A stretch of DNA of 64,000 nt, from contig SDUX01000010.1 of NCBI GenBank assembly GCA_008729055.1, forward strand, positions 2,557,090 through 2,621,089, read 5' to 3'. Below the pieces are notes generated by a model. The model was given only the letters and a program-made list of their open reading frames with translations. It ran no database searches and was not told the origin of the DNA. A program made the position numbers and the translations under genes. This document shows, piece by piece, positions 21,164-32,714 of the stretch. Every line of letters begins with the position of its first letter. The first letter of the stretch is position 1. The DNA is from Pyropia haitanensis (Eukaryota; Rhodophyta; Bangiophyceae; Bangiales; Bangiaceae).

Positions 21164-22401
21164 GTTTTCTATATCTTCCGTGAGAACTTGCGGACGAGCC
21201 TGGCATTGACCACCCCATCGGGCATGCGCAGCCAAACACGACGCCGTCGGCGGGAGGAGTCTCCATGGCATCTGCAGGGAATGAGAGAAGGTGCACATCC
21301 GTTCTGCCAGCGCCCTCCCACCGTTGCCCTGTCTTAACTTTCGGCCCCGCAGTCATTGTTGATGAACCCCGCTAGGGTAGTGGTGCAGTCACGCTCTCGT
21401 GGACGCCACATCGCCGCCCACAGCAACATACACCGCCCTTTGTGCGTAGCGTGGGAGGCTTTCCGTGTGTGGACCGTGGTTCTCCTGTCTCAGCCACACG
21501 CATATGTTCCTGGGTCTTTCATTCATGAGTGACTTGCGCATGTTTAGGGAAGCGTACCATAAACTGGTCGGAGTGCTACAACCTCTCTACTAGGCCCGCC
21601 GTGGTCTGACACGGCGCATCTACGGCCCGAACATGCCCATGTTGGCGACTTGAAGAGGATCCATGTCGCGCACACCTCGCGGATGTGTGCAGAAGATTCA
21701 GTTCCGTTCGAACATCGTCTAATCAAGTCTTTTGCCCGGCGCATGTGTACAGTACGGTACTCAATATTGTCCGAAAGGATTCGAAAACAGGTACAGGTGC
21801 GTTTCGAAGGGTGGGACAGCACCAATTTGCCGCTTTGGGCTCGCGGATTCGCCCAAGTGCGACGGCAAGGTCCATCGTCAGCTCTTTCGTTTTGCGCATC
21901 GACACCCGTATCGACTTTTTTGATGCAGTGTCAACCATCGAAACGGGGTTTCGACGCGCCGTCCGATACGCGACGGTTTGCGTATCGAGCCCATCCTGGG
22001 ATGGGCTGTAACCTCGCGCCGTCGATGAGGTCCTTTATAGTCAGGCGTTTAGTTATCTCGAGAGCGACAGTGCGGAAGCGCATTGATTGGCCAGCCGAGC
22101 GGATCACGCGACTCGGCCGACACTGAACCGACCCTATCCGTGCCTGCTGGCTCGCGTGGGACTTGGCCTCTGTTTCGTCGACCTCGGAGTCCCGCGCACC
22201 AGGCGCTCGCCGCGGCGGGCAACAGGTACAGTCTGTATCCGGTTAAGTGTGGCTTGGTTCTGTGTGGTCCGCACATAACCAAGCCAGATAGCCCGAGATC
22301 AACTCCTCTACAGCGTACTGTCTCCATGCCCGGCTGACATCTAAATTCCTGGTTGCGCACTTAGAACCGTACGACGATGATAATCGTGTCAAGTACAAAG
22401 A
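21164..22401. other. gene-poor repeat remnant, left part of repeat family copy 1
   Basis: Composition is more balanced than in the gene regions and no intact gene is seen. A hairpin with arms GGCTTGGTT and AACCAAGCC lies at about 22251-22285, separated by a short loop containing TGTGGTCCGCACA. A similar hairpin-like arrangement (GCGGCTTGAT ... ACCGAGCCGCAC) occurs at 26557-26600, ahead of the second ORF copy. This suggests both are copies of one mobile family. Confidence 0.4.
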
Positions 22402-22617
22402 GTGATGAGCAATGACGTGTGCCCGCCGTTCAGTCGTCCAGGCCGAGCCGCCTGCTGGTCTGGTAGTGAAGCCATCACGTCTGGCCATGTCGAGGGAGTC
22501 GGGCGGGAGCAGAAAGAGCAGGTTGCCCGGTGCTGGCTGGCGGCTGAGGACGACTCCCAGGCCATTGATGAGATGGTGGACATGGTTTGGGCGAGTGAGG
22601 AAGACGACGCTTGACGA
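22402..22617 (+). CDS. repeat-family ORF, copy 1 (C-terminus conserved)
   Basis: The frame ends WLAAEDDSQAIDEMVDMVWA followed by SEEDDA and a stop. A second place in the window (26659-26907) ends EAIDETVDMVLGGEDDGE and a stop. Across this shared C-terminus, differences fall mainly at third codon positions on the plus strand (ATT/ATA, GAT/GAC, GAG/GAA, GAC/GAT, GTT/GTA). That is evidence of past selection on this frame. The N-terminal part is not alignable, and an upstream exon may exist. Family unknown; likely encoded by a mobile element or a multicopy gene. No start is certain. Confidence 0.4.
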
Positions 22618-22904
22618 CGAACAGGAAAGTTCTGTTTGAGAAGCGCAGATGCTCTGGCCGCACTTAAGGACACAAATCAGCAGCGACTAGGCCTAGTACT
22701 ACTGCCAGTCTCCGTGCGGTTGACCCGTGTCCGCACGTGGTGGCGCGGGGTCAAGGTCGAGCGAACCACAGCACAGCCTCACACGCCAGTCCCCGCGTTG
22801 GACTTGCTGGACATCAATACGTTTTTACTAGCACTTAATGATCAGATTCTAAGGTCTCTCAAACATTCAGTCGACGGACTCTTAAGTCACCAGGAAAAGT
22901 ACAA

Positions 22905-23588
22905 ATGGGCATGGGCTACATCTTGGCCACATGGCCACGGATAACCGCGCGCAGATTTGACGCGGTGCTGGCGAGGACGTTGGTCGGCGCGCAGCCGTCC
23001 GGTGCGCGCACGCAGGGCTTGCACGCGGTGGCTGAGAAGGTTCTCGCGGAGAGGGCGCGGGACCTGTCACGGTGCCGGCGTCTGGTGCTCGCCGCGTGCA
23101 TCGGTGACGCGGTGGGGAGCTTGTTGCTGGCTGCTCGCGGGCACCTGCCGACGCGGGCGGTGCAGCTGGGCGTGCACGAGGCGCTAAAGGCGCTGCTGCT
23201 CGCTTCGGGCGTCGGCGCCGCCGCGTCGCGCGCTGGGCGGGGGTGGTGGAGAACGCGACGCGGGCCGCGTCAGGGAGGGCGCCGCCGCGGCGGCGGCGTC
23301 CCCGCCGCCGTGCCGTCGCGGCTGCCGCTGCCGCCGCTGCCGCCGCTGTCGTTGCCGCGGCCGCCGCTACCGTCACTTGCGGGCACGGCCGCCGCGGCGG
23401 TCGATTTGGTCGCCGCTGCGCGTGGCGACGGCTCCGCGGCGGTCAGCCGCGGCGGCCGCCGAGGCGCCGCCGCCCGCGGGCCGCCGCGGCCGGCCGCGGC
23501 GGCGGCAGCGGCGACGGCGGCGGCGGCAAGGGCGGCAGCGGCACGACGGCGGCGGCGTTGGTGGCGGCGACGACGGCGGCGGCGCTGA
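22905..23588 (+). CDS. hypothetical protein, N-terminal part only credible
   Basis: From about 22905 to 23240 the frame reads TWPRITARRFDAVLARTLVG, LHAVAEKVLAERARDLSRC, RRLVLAACIGDAVGSLLLAA and VQLGVHEALKALLLASGVG. This is a helical, balanced composition unlike shadow frames. After about 23250 it dissolves into Arg/Gly/Ala low complexity. I recognise no family. It may be a real first exon with a donor near 23240, or chance in GC-rich DNA. Confidence 0.25.
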   Translation: MGMGYILATWPRITARRFDAVLARTLVGAQPSGARTQGLHAVAEKVLAERARDLSRCRRLVLAACIGDAVGSLLLAARGHLPTRAVQLGVHEALKALLLASGVGAAASRAGRGWWRTRRGPRQGGRRRGGGVPAAVPSRLPLPPLPPLSLPRPPLPSLAGTAAAAVDLVAAARGDGSAAVSRGGRRGAAARGPPRPAAAAAAATAAAARAAAARRRRRWWRRRRRRR

Positions 23589-23789
23589 CAAGGGCGGGGC
23601 GGGTGGGGCAGCCGCGGGGGTGCTTCGCCTGCCCCCATTGCTGGCGTTGTAAGTTTGTTGGGGGGGGGGTGGTGTGGCGGGAGGGTGATTGAGGGGTGGT
23701 GTGCTGGTGGGCGGGGTGGTGGTGGCGTGGCGGTGGTGGGCTGGTGGTGGCGGCGTGTGGTGACGGTGGGGTGGTGGCGGTGGGGTGGG

Positions 23790-25030
23790 GGCGGCAACAG
23801 ACGTGGCGGAGCACTTCGGAGGGATGCCCTGTCGCGTTCTGGGAGGGTGGGAGCGGGGTGGCGGCTGTGGTGGGTGACGGGTGGAGGTTTCGGTTGTCGT
23901 GGGATGGGAAGGTGGCTGTGTTTGGGTGGCGGTGTTTAGGTGGTGGTTTTTTTGGTGGTTATTTTTTTGTGTGATGGTGGTGTGGTTCCGACGGCGTGGT
24001 GGTGGTGGCGACGTTGGCGGGTGGTGTTGGCGACGGTCATGGACGTGGCGGGGTAGCTGGGGGGCTCCTCGGCCGTGTGCGTGGCCGGCGTTGAGGATGG
24101 CGGGGTGGAGGTTGCGGGGTTGTGGTGGTGGGGTGGTCGCTCGCGGGGTGGTGGTTGTCGGGCGGTGGTGGTGGTGGGGTGGTGGGGGCGGGGTGGTGGT
24201 GGCGGCGACGTGGTGGTGGCGACGGACGTGGCGGGCACTTTGGGACGGTGCCCCGTCGCTTCCTGGGTGGTGGGGGTTGGGGGGGGGGGGGGGGCACGCC
24301 GACACGCCGCCGCCTCTGCCGCCACCGCCAGCTGCTGTCATTGCTGACTCGGCCATCGATTCTCCCGCAGCTGCCACTTGTGCCACTGCCTTTTTCTTTT
24401 TTTTTCAGCTGTTGTTTTTTTTCTTTTTGGGAGGTGGGCGCGAGGGATGTGGGGAGCTGAGCGGAGGGGGGGGGGCGGCGGTGGATGGCGAGAGCGGAGG
24501 GGCGGCTGAGGGGAGGGGCGTGATGGTGGCGGCGGCGGTGGCGGAGACGGCGGCAAGGTCGACGGTGTTGGCGGCGGCGGCAAGATCGACGGCGGCGGCG
24601 TTGGTGGCGGCTGCGGCAAGTGCAAGACGGCGGCGGCGGCGGCGGCGGCGGCAAGGGCGGCGGTGACAGAGGCGACGACGGCAGCGGGCGGCGACAAGAA
24701 CAAGACGGCGGCGGCGGCGGCGGCAGCGGCAGGCGCGGCGGCAAGTACAAGTCAGCGGCGGGGGCGGCGGGGGTTATGTCGGCGGCAGGTTTGTGGTGGC
24801 GGGATAGCTGAGGTGCTCCCTGGCCGTGTGCGTGGCCGGCGTTGAGGATGGCGGGGTGGTGGCTGGCGGGGCGGTGATGGTGAGGTGGTGGCTGGCGGGG
24901 TGGTGGCTGGCGGGGTGGTGGTGGTGGTGGGCTGGTGGGGGCAGCGTGGTGGTGGCGGCGACGTGGTGGTGGCGACGGACGTGGCGGGCACATTGGGAGG
25001 GTGCCCCGTCGCGTCCTGGGTGGTGCGCTG
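23790..25030. repeat. GTGG-rich duplicated repeat block, three related copies
   Basis: A segment containing GCCGTGTGCGTGGCCGGCGT, GAGGATGGCGGGGTGG, then GACGTGGTGGTGGCGACGGA and CGTGGCGGGCAC ahead of TGCCCCGTCGC occurs at about 24070-24280 and again at about 24817-25025. A shorter diverged copy of the last part is at 23805-23855. The copies are direct. Between them the DNA is (GGC)n/(GTG)n low complexity. No gene is supported in the block. Confidence 0.7.
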
Positions 25031-26658
25031 ACGAAAAACAGCGAGCAGGGCGGAGCGCAGTGTCGCCCGCCACTCGCATCGGCACCTTATAGAGCGATGC
25101 GGAGGAGATGGGCAGCCGATACGATTCTACTGCAACGCAGGCGCACACGAGACTCGGAAATCCCACGGTCACGTGTGCTGTAGTTCTCCGTCTCGCGACT
25201 TGGCGCCTATCGAAGCCCCGTCGGCGGATGGCGCATCGAAACGCCGTATCGACTCTAGCCCGAGACCCAACGCTGATGCGCCATCGAAGCCGACGCGGTT
25301 TGCAGCATTCGATGGGGAAAACAAAGTTGTTGACGATCTGAATGCGCCCACGGTGTCGCGCCCAGGGCAACATTGAGCTCCCCGGATAGCAAGCTGAGCT
25401 GAGAAACTCTCCCTCTGTCTGCTGCCGCGTGCACGGTCATCACCTCCTTCCCCCAACAAAGGAAGTCCCTTCTGGCTGTCCGTACGGTTTCGGCGCATCG
25501 CGAGGGCTTCCACGCCAGCACGCAAACAGCCACGCTTGTGGCTGCCGCGCTCTCTCAGGAGGAGTGTAGTGGACATCTCTATGCCCTGACGAACTGTCGG
25601 GAATTCTGTCTCTGGTTGGCGATGCGTGCGAACTGTCTGGCGTCCGTAGCCCGTTTTGAGAACATGGCCATAACATGGGCTCCCAGTGTGCACGCGAGCG
25701 AACACACACGGCTGCGTCCGTCCCAGAGGTTTATCGAGCGGTTAGAGCTACACAGGAAGCGTGCAGGGTTGACAAACAGATTTTGCCTTGTTGCCTCTGC
25801 AGAAGCCGAACGCATGGCAACGGCCGCTGAGGGTCGCGCCTGAACCGAAGACCAGCCGTCCCTCTTGTAGCACGCCTAGGCATACTGTGACGCCGAGGAC
25901 GGCTGCTCTGTTATGTCTTGTTTGTGTGTGTTACGCTGTTATTTCTGCGTCCAGCTGGTGGGCTTATTGACATCGTTTCTCTCTCTCCCATTGCTGAGGG
26001 GTGGCGGATTGGGCTCCGCCGACCGGCCAGCTGTCCTTCCGCCCCGCGGGCGGAGGATCTCCCCGCTCCTGGAGGGGGAGGGGGATATCCGCTGGGGGCG
26101 TGGAGGGGAACCCGCCGGCCGCCAGCGGCCGGCACGTTTGTTTGCCCTCGCGCCAGCGCTCTTGGCGCTGCGTGAGCCGCTCCCTCCCCCCTTCCCGGCT
26201 GGGCGCCCGCGTGGCACTCACCGCGGGCGAGTGCTTCATCTTGCCTGCCTCCTCGGCGGGGCACGCTGTTTGCCATCTCTTGTTGTGGGCGCGAGCTTTT
26301 TCTCGCGTCCCGGGTTTGGCCGGCTTGTTGTGGCGATCTTTGGACACACACGCACGCGGCCGAGCCAATATATAAACGTGTATCCTTTGCAGGTACGGAC
26401 AATTTTGGGTACCGACTGTACACGGTACAACACGGTGTACCGCGGTACAGACAGACCATACGCGGCGCACCCGCGTGTGCTTGTACCGTCGGGACGGGCA
26501 CAGCCAATAAGATCGGCGTCCCACGTGGATACTGTACAGTCAGTATTCGACTATGTGCGGCTTGATTATATGACCCCCCTCACATAACCGAGCCGCACAT
26601 CGCACGAGATCCGTCCTCAGGTTGACAGAAATGTTCCGCGACAAAACCCAACACATAT
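25031..26658. other. gene-poor repeat remnant
   Basis: Contains short pieces reminiscent of the 21.9-22.0 kb region (CGAAACG...GTATCGAC-like words at 25238-25255 versus 21900-21915), consistent with two relics of one repeat family. At 25980-26200 a GC-rich block has palindromic GGCCGCCAGCGGCC. No gene is recognised. Confidence 0.35.
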
Positions 26659-26907
26659 TTGAGTCGACAAATGCGCGCGCTGTTACGAAGTCCATCCGAG
26701 CAATACGGCAGCGACAAACAGGGTGCGGCCGCGTCGTCCGCTGCGCCGCCACCCGCAACATCACCTGCTACTGTACATACATGTACCCGCCGGCGTTCGC
26801 CGCAATCTATTTCGGGGTGCTTCCCTGACGCTTCATCATCCCACGATGTGGAGGCCATAGACGAAACGGTGGATATGGTACTGGGTGGGGAAGATGACGG
26901 GGAATAA
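26659..26907 (+). CDS. repeat-family ORF, copy 2
   Basis: The frame ends ASSSHDVEAIDETVDMVLGG then EDDGE and TAA. It shares its C-terminus with the frame ending at 22614, with the same stop position and mostly synonymous differences. Upstream residues are Ser/Pro/Ala-rich and not shared. No ATG can be favoured and the gene may be truncated or spliced. AT-rich DNA follows directly (26905-26930). Function unknown. Confidence 0.4.
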   Translation: MSRQMRALLRSPSEQYGSDKQGAAASSAAPPPATSPATVHTCTRRRSPQSISGCFPDASSSHDVEAIDETVDMVLGGEDDGE

Positions 26908-27189
26908 AATGTATACATTTTTTTTTCTCTGGAACGGTTCTTTGCTGGGGTGCAGCAACCTCTCTTCTCTTTCCCTGTCGCCGCCTCCCCCTCCGCCATC
27001 AGGCACTTGGTCGGAACGCAAGGTAGCTCGCTTTCCAGCAGCCCCGCAGCGAAAGGCAGTCCTTGGCTTGCAAAAGTAAGTAAAGTATTTTCATGTACAG
27101 GTGACCCGAACAGCTGTGTACACATGGCGTACAGTGATGAACCTCGGTGGGCTACTTGTACACATGGACCTGTCATATAACCGCGTACA

Positions 27190-28341
27190 CACTGTATCGT
27201 CCGCCCGAGTGCCACTGGGAAGTGGCCCTTGTCAGCCCGCCATCAGAGACCAGTCGTCGTCCAAACATCTTCCAGCATCCCACGACACCGCGTCAGAAAC
27301 AGCAAACGACCTTTTGCTCGTCCTCCCCATGCCACCACACGGTTGGCCCAGGCGGTTGGTCCTTGTGTGTGCTCCCCGCGATGGCTCCCCATCCTCCACA
27401 CCGTGTACGGCTACGGACCAAGCGGCGCGGGCGGCAGCGCCGTACCTTGCGCACGACCCACCCATCGCGCTGGGGGTGGCTGGCCCGCTGGTGCACCGGT
27501 GGGGGGGGGGGGGGGGTGCCGTGCCGGCGCACCCCTCGGGCGGCGCGCGCCCGCGAGCAACGCTGCCGCGGGCGCCCGCGTGCGCGACGACGGCGGCCGC
27601 CGCCGGCGGCGCCCGCCACAGCCGTACCGCCCCCGCCCCAACGAGGAAAGCGCCGTCGCGACCGCCCGTCGGGGGGGGGCCCCGCCACCCCGTCCCGGCC
27701 GCTCGCAGCCGCCGCCGCCGTACTCCTCGCGTCGTGGCGGGCCGCCCCGCGGGCCACCCACAGGCCACGCGCGGCGCCGTGGCGGCGGGCGCTGTTGCTC
27801 CGAGACGGGGACCCGTCTGGCAGCCCGCTGGGCAATGGAAACGGCCCACGTACGTACAGACAGCGATACGCCACGGCAGGCGGGCACGAGCCACGGGGCG
27901 GCGGTAGGATCACCCCGGGTGGGCGCCGACGGCGCGGCGCCCAGCCACACCCCCCTCCCCTCGCACGCGCACGCCCCCCCCCCCCCCCACGGGTGCGCTG
28001 GCGCCCACGCCGGCGGCCGCGGCACGTCCGCCTCAGGTGGCCACCCGCATCGCCACGGCCGGCCGCCGCCGCGGCGGCGGCCGCGGCGGCCACACCGGGG
28101 CGGCGGCGGCGGCGGCGGCGGCGGCCGCCGCGCCACCACCGCCGCCGCCACCGCCGCCGCCACCGCCGCCACCACCGCCGTCGCGGCCGCCGCGGCCGCC
28201 ACGCCGGCTACGCCACAGCCGGGACCGGCCGGTCGCCCTCGACGCCAAGGCCGGCTGCGGTGGGGGCGGCGGCGGTGGTGGTGACGGCGGCGGCGGCGAC
28301 AGCGGCGGCGACGACGGCGTGGCGGGTGGCGTCAATGGCGG

Positions 28342-28372
<31 letters not shown>

Positions 28373-28687
28373 GTGGCGGGCAGCGCGGCGGGTCCCGGCG
28401 GCGCGCCGCCGCCCGCCATCTCGGGGGCGCCGCAAGGGACCGCCGCCGCCGCGGCGGCGGCGGCGGCACCCGCTGCCGACCGTGCCGACGGGCGCGGCGG
28501 CCACGGTGGGTGGCCCCCGGCGGGGGTCCCCGCCGTCCCGCCCGCCGCGGCTGCGCGAGCGGCGGCGGCGGCAGCCGCCGCGCCGGCCGCGCCGGCCGTG
28601 GCCGCCGCGGCGACGCCGCCACCGCCGCCCGCACCGCCGCCGCCGCCGCCACCACCGCCGCCGCCACCACCGCCGCGACGGTGGTCG

Positions 28688-28721
<34 letters not shown>

Positions 28722-28880
28722 GCGACCCTCCCCCCCCCAACCGCCGCTGCCGCCACTGCGGCGGCGGCCAGCCGCGCCCCCCCCCCCCCATCAGCGGCGG
28801 CGGCGGCGGCGGCAGCGTCCGCAACGCCCCCCCCCCCCCCCCGGTGGCGGCGGCGGCCGCAGCCGCGGCGAGTACCGCCG
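27190..28880. other. GC-rich low-complexity DNA, no gene resolved
   Basis: Long open frames exist in several frames on both strands, but all are Arg/Pro/Ala/Gly-rich and mutually shadowing. The minus strand may contain the unresolved 3' part of the NT-C2 gene. At 27096-27175 imperfect inverted words (TGTACACATGG) flank a short unique piece. Confidence 0.3.
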
Positions 28881-30353
28881 CGACCACCCCCCCCGCCGCG
28901 ACCCGTGACGCGACGACCGCCACGGGCAGCGCCGGCCGCTCGCGCGCGGCGCGGAGGTGGTCGTGGACCGCCGCGGCGGCGTCGCGGGGCGGCCACCCCC
29001 CGCCCGGGGGGGGTGCCGCCACGGGGGATGCCGCCGCGGTGGTGGGCGTTGGTGGTGGTGGCGGCGGCGGGGGGGGAGGGGGGGGAAGGGCGTCGCGGGT
29101 GTGGCGGCGGGGGGGGGGGGGGGGGGGGGGGGGGGGTGCGATGCCGGCTGCGGGGTGGGCGAGCCGAGGGGGGACGCGACGAGGCCGCCCGCCGCGGCGA
29201 GCGCGGTGAGCGGCAGCGCGGGCAGCGACGCGCGGGCGGTGGTGGCGGCCGCCCCGTCGGTGGCCGCCGCCGCCGCCGCCGCCGCCGCCGCGGCGGTCGA
29301 CCGGCGGCGGCGCGCGGCGGTGCGCGCGTCGAGGCTCCACCGCTTGGGCCGCCGCGCCGCCGTCGGTGCCCGCCCGCTGCCGGCCGGGTCTGCCACGCTG
29401 CGGGTGCCCCCACCGCCGCCGCCGCCGCCGCCACCGCCGCCACCGCCGCCACCACTACCACTACCACCACCGGCACCACCCCCCCCCCACCACTACCACC
29501 ACCGCCACAGCAGCCGCCGCCGCTGGTAGTACTGGCGAGCGTCCACCCCGACGACGACGAGCCGAGCGACGGGTAGGCCAGGTGGCTACCCCCCCCCCCT
29601 CCCCCCCCCCCCCACGCCGTCGCCGACACGCTCGCCGCGGCGGCCGCGGGCGGGCTCCCCGCCGCGGCGGTGGCGGCCGCCGCCGCGCGCGACGCGGCGG
29701 CCGCCCCCCACCACGAGGGTGCCCGCCCGGCGGGCGGCGACGGCGGGGGGGACGGCGTCCCGCGGGGGGGGAGGCCGCCCGCCCGCCACCGCGGCGGCGG
29801 CGTCTGCGGGTCGGCCGCATCGTCCGAGTCGGTGCTGCCCGGAAGGGGGTCCCCCGCCGGTAGGGGGGGGAGGGGGGGGGTCCCGTCCGCGCGCCCCCAC
29901 CCCGACGCTGCCGCTGCCGCTGCCGCCGCTGCCGCTGCCGCCGCTGCCGCCGCTGCCGCTGCCGCGGCGAGCCCATCGATGGTGGCGGAGCGGGGCGCGG
30001 GTGGCGGCGGCGGCGGTGAGCCGCCGACGGGCACGCCCGCCGCGGCCGCCACCGTCGACGCGGAGCGGTGGGCTCCCCCCCCGGCGGCAGCCGCGGCAGC
30101 CCGTCCGTCGCGGCGGCGGCGGCGGCGGCGGCCCACCGGGCGTCCGCCCCGGCCGCCGCCGCCGCGGGCGCCGACACCGACGACCGCCGGCCGCAGCCGT
30201 CACAGCCGCCACCACCACCACCCCCACAACCACCACCACCCCCACCGCCGCCGCCGACAGCGTCGGGCGGGGGTAGCAGCCGCAGCGGACCCCCCCCCCC
30301 CCCCCCCCCCCCCCAGCCACACCGCCAGTAATAGTCGGCCATCCGCCCCCCCC

Positions 30354-30397
<44 letters not shown>

Positions 30398-30606
30398 CCG
30401 CCCGGCGGCACCGCGTGCAGGCGGACCCCCCCCGTCTGCACCGCCCGCACAACGAGCGACAGCGTCGCGTTGAGCGGCGACTCGTGCAGCAGCTCCACCC
30501 GCCGGGCGGGGGTGCCGCCGGCGGCAACGGCGGCAAGGTCCACCTCCACGACGCCGACGCGCTCGTGCGGCGCCTTGGGCGGCACCGCCACCCCGGCTGC
30601 CGTGCC

Positions 30607-30638
<32 letters not shown>

Positions 30639-31000
30639 CCCCACGCCGCGTGCCGCCGCCACCCATGTTGCTGGCGTCTCCTGTGGGGGGGAAACGGGGG
30701 GGGGGCGCCGCCGCCGCGCCAGCGTCGGCCGCGTCGGGGAGGGGGGGGACGGCCGTGCCGGCCGTGCCGGTGGTGGTGGTGGTGGTGGTGGTGGTGGTGC
30801 CGCCGCCGCCCGCCCACACAGACGGCGGTGGCAGCACGGGGTCGGCGGGGGCACGGCGCCCCTCCCCCCCCCCCCCCCCCGGGGCGCCGCCGCCGCCGCG
30901 GCGGCGGCGGCGGAGCGGGCGGCCTTGGCGCCCGCGCGCCCCCCCCCCCCCCCCCCCCCCCGCAGCGCGCACACGCTCAGCCGCAGCACCGCCGGGCGGA

Positions 31001-31031
<31 letters not shown>

Positions 31032-31328
31032 GGGGGGCGCCCCCCCCCCCCCGGGCGGGGGCGGCCGCCGCGGCGGGGGCGGCGGCGGCCAAGCACGCGA
31101 CGAGGTCAAACGGGGCGTCCCACACCGCCGCGTTGGCCGCCACCGCCACCGCCCGCGTGACGCCCGTGAGCGGGCGGGAGCCCGCGGCGGCGTCGAGCAG
31201 CTTCCACTTTACGTAGAGGAGCTCGTGCGGCAGCGGCACGTGCTCCAGCCGCCGGACGAGCACGCGGACGGCAAAGGTGGGGGGGGGGGGGGGGGGGGGG
31301 GGCGCCGCAGCCGTAGGCGGCCGACCAT
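28881..31328 (-). CDS. NT-C2 (EEIG1/EHBP1-type) domain protein; several frame breaks, 3' end unresolved
   Basis: The suggested start is the ATG at 31328 (MVGRLRLRR), followed by a poly-Pro run over the G-tract at about 31279-31301. After it the frame reads TFAVRVLVRRLEHVPLPHEL and LYVKWKLLDA, matching the start of the NT-C2 domain (VRVHxLExVPL...LYVKWKL). Further domain parts are in other frames: AVLRLSVCALRG near 30950-31010, then HERVGVVEVDLAAVAAG and RRVELLHESPLNATLSLVVR at about 30450-30570. The pieces are separated by long G/C runs (30607-30633 and others) where frame changes. Downstream candidates are STDSDDAADPQ, SHLAYPSLGSSSSGWTLAS and ASLPALPLTALAAAGGLV. NT-C2 proteins are thought to be membrane- or cytoskeleton-associated; in plants the domain occurs in chloroplast-movement and blue-light-response proteins. 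The domain is credible; the full gene model is not. Confidence 0.45.
29109..29136. repeat. 28-base poly-G tract
   Basis: One of many long G/C homopolymers between 27.9 and 32.3 kb. Others include the runs near 30296-30313, 30607-30633 and 31419-31457. They separate the credible pieces of the NT-C2 gene and are where its frame changes. Confidence 0.8.
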
Positions 31329-32714
31329 GGTGTGTGTGCCACGGGCAGGGGGCGGTGGGGGGGGGTTGGGGGGGGGAGGATGAAGAGGACAGCCGGTGTG
31401 GGAGGGAGGGAAGGGAGGTGGGGGGGGGGGGGGGGGGGGGGGGCGGGGGGGGGGGGGCGCGTCCCGCCGTGACGACGAGCACACGGCCCGCACGGTGGCA
31501 GAGGGAGGACGTGGTGGAGCGGAGGGGGGGGGGGGGAAACCGCCGTCTCTGCACGGTGGGCGTGGCGGTCCGGGTCGGGGGTGGGCAGCGCCCGCGGCGG
31601 TGGTGGGGGTGGTGGGGCTGTCGGCCACGGTGGGCACGGCCGCGGCGGCGGTGGTGGGCGTGACGGCCGCCGCGGCGGCGGCACGGCGGCCGCCCCACGT
31701 TGGCGGCGGGGGGGGGGAAAGGCGGCGGCGGCGAGCGCCGCCACCACCACCACCGCCGCCACCCCCACCCCCACCGCCGCCGCCGCCGCGGGCGCCGCCC
31801 GCGGCGCCGCCCGCGGCACGGCGCGGCGCGCGGGCGGCGGCGCGGACGACGGGCAGCGGCACCCCCCCCCCCCCCCCCACCCCCCCCCCCCCCCCGGGCG
31901 GCCGCCGCGGCCACCGCCCCGGTGCGGGCGGCGCGCCGCCGCGGCCGCCCGCCGCGGCGTCGGCGGGCGTGGCGGTCGGCGTCCCCCCCCCCCCCCCCCC
32001 TGCGGCCAGCGGGGTGGCCGTCGCGCCGCCACGGGGTGGCGACCGCCGCGGCGGGTGGCACGCCGGCGCCGCGGGGGGGGCGGGTGGGTGGCCGGCCGGC
32101 CGGCCGGCCGCCGCGCGCCCGCAACGGGAAACGCCGGCCCGGCGGGGGGGGGGGGGGGGGAACCGGCGGATCCGCGGGAGGCGGACCGCGCGACCGCCGC
32201 GCACCCCGCCGCGGCGGCGAGCCGTGCGGCGGAGCGGGGGACCCGCGTCGGCGCCCCGTCGGGACGGGTGGACCGCGCGGGCGCGGGGCGTTCCCTCCTC
32301 CCCCCCTCCCCCCCCCCCCCCACACCTGTGGCCGTCCTCGCCACGCACGTGGCGGCCCAATCGTCACGTTGTCCCCGGGCATGCATCGCGCACTACTTTC
32401 GTTAGCGCGGCGGTGGGGCAAAATCGCCGAACGCGCACCCCCTTTGTTGGACCTTGTTGGGGTCGAGGGGTTACCGGACCGATGGGCGTCCGGTGGGCCC
32501 GAGTGCACCGGCGGAACCGCTCTGCCATGTCACAAACGGTCAGCCGTGACAGCCTTCTGGGCCAATCACAGAGCTCGGATCCGTAGTGCAGCTCCAGGTT
32601 GAGGAGTTGAGACTTGCGGTACTCACGGGAAGGGCAATTCGTCCTCGGAAAAATCAATACAGGGCGGCCGCCAGGGCTGGCGCACAACTATTTCCTGGGA
32701 CCTCTGGGCAACTG
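31329..32714. other. GC/poly-G-rich flank of the NT-C2 gene, no gene
   Basis: Very high GC with many G/C runs up to about 32330, then a sharp change to ordinary composition. No coding similarity is found on either strand. This would include the NT-C2 gene promoter. Confidence 0.4.

Noticed and set aside
27147..29576. 809-codon + strand open frame
   Set aside because: Almost entirely Arg/Pro/Ala from GC-rich repeats, overlapping credible NT-C2 pieces on the other strand; no domain.
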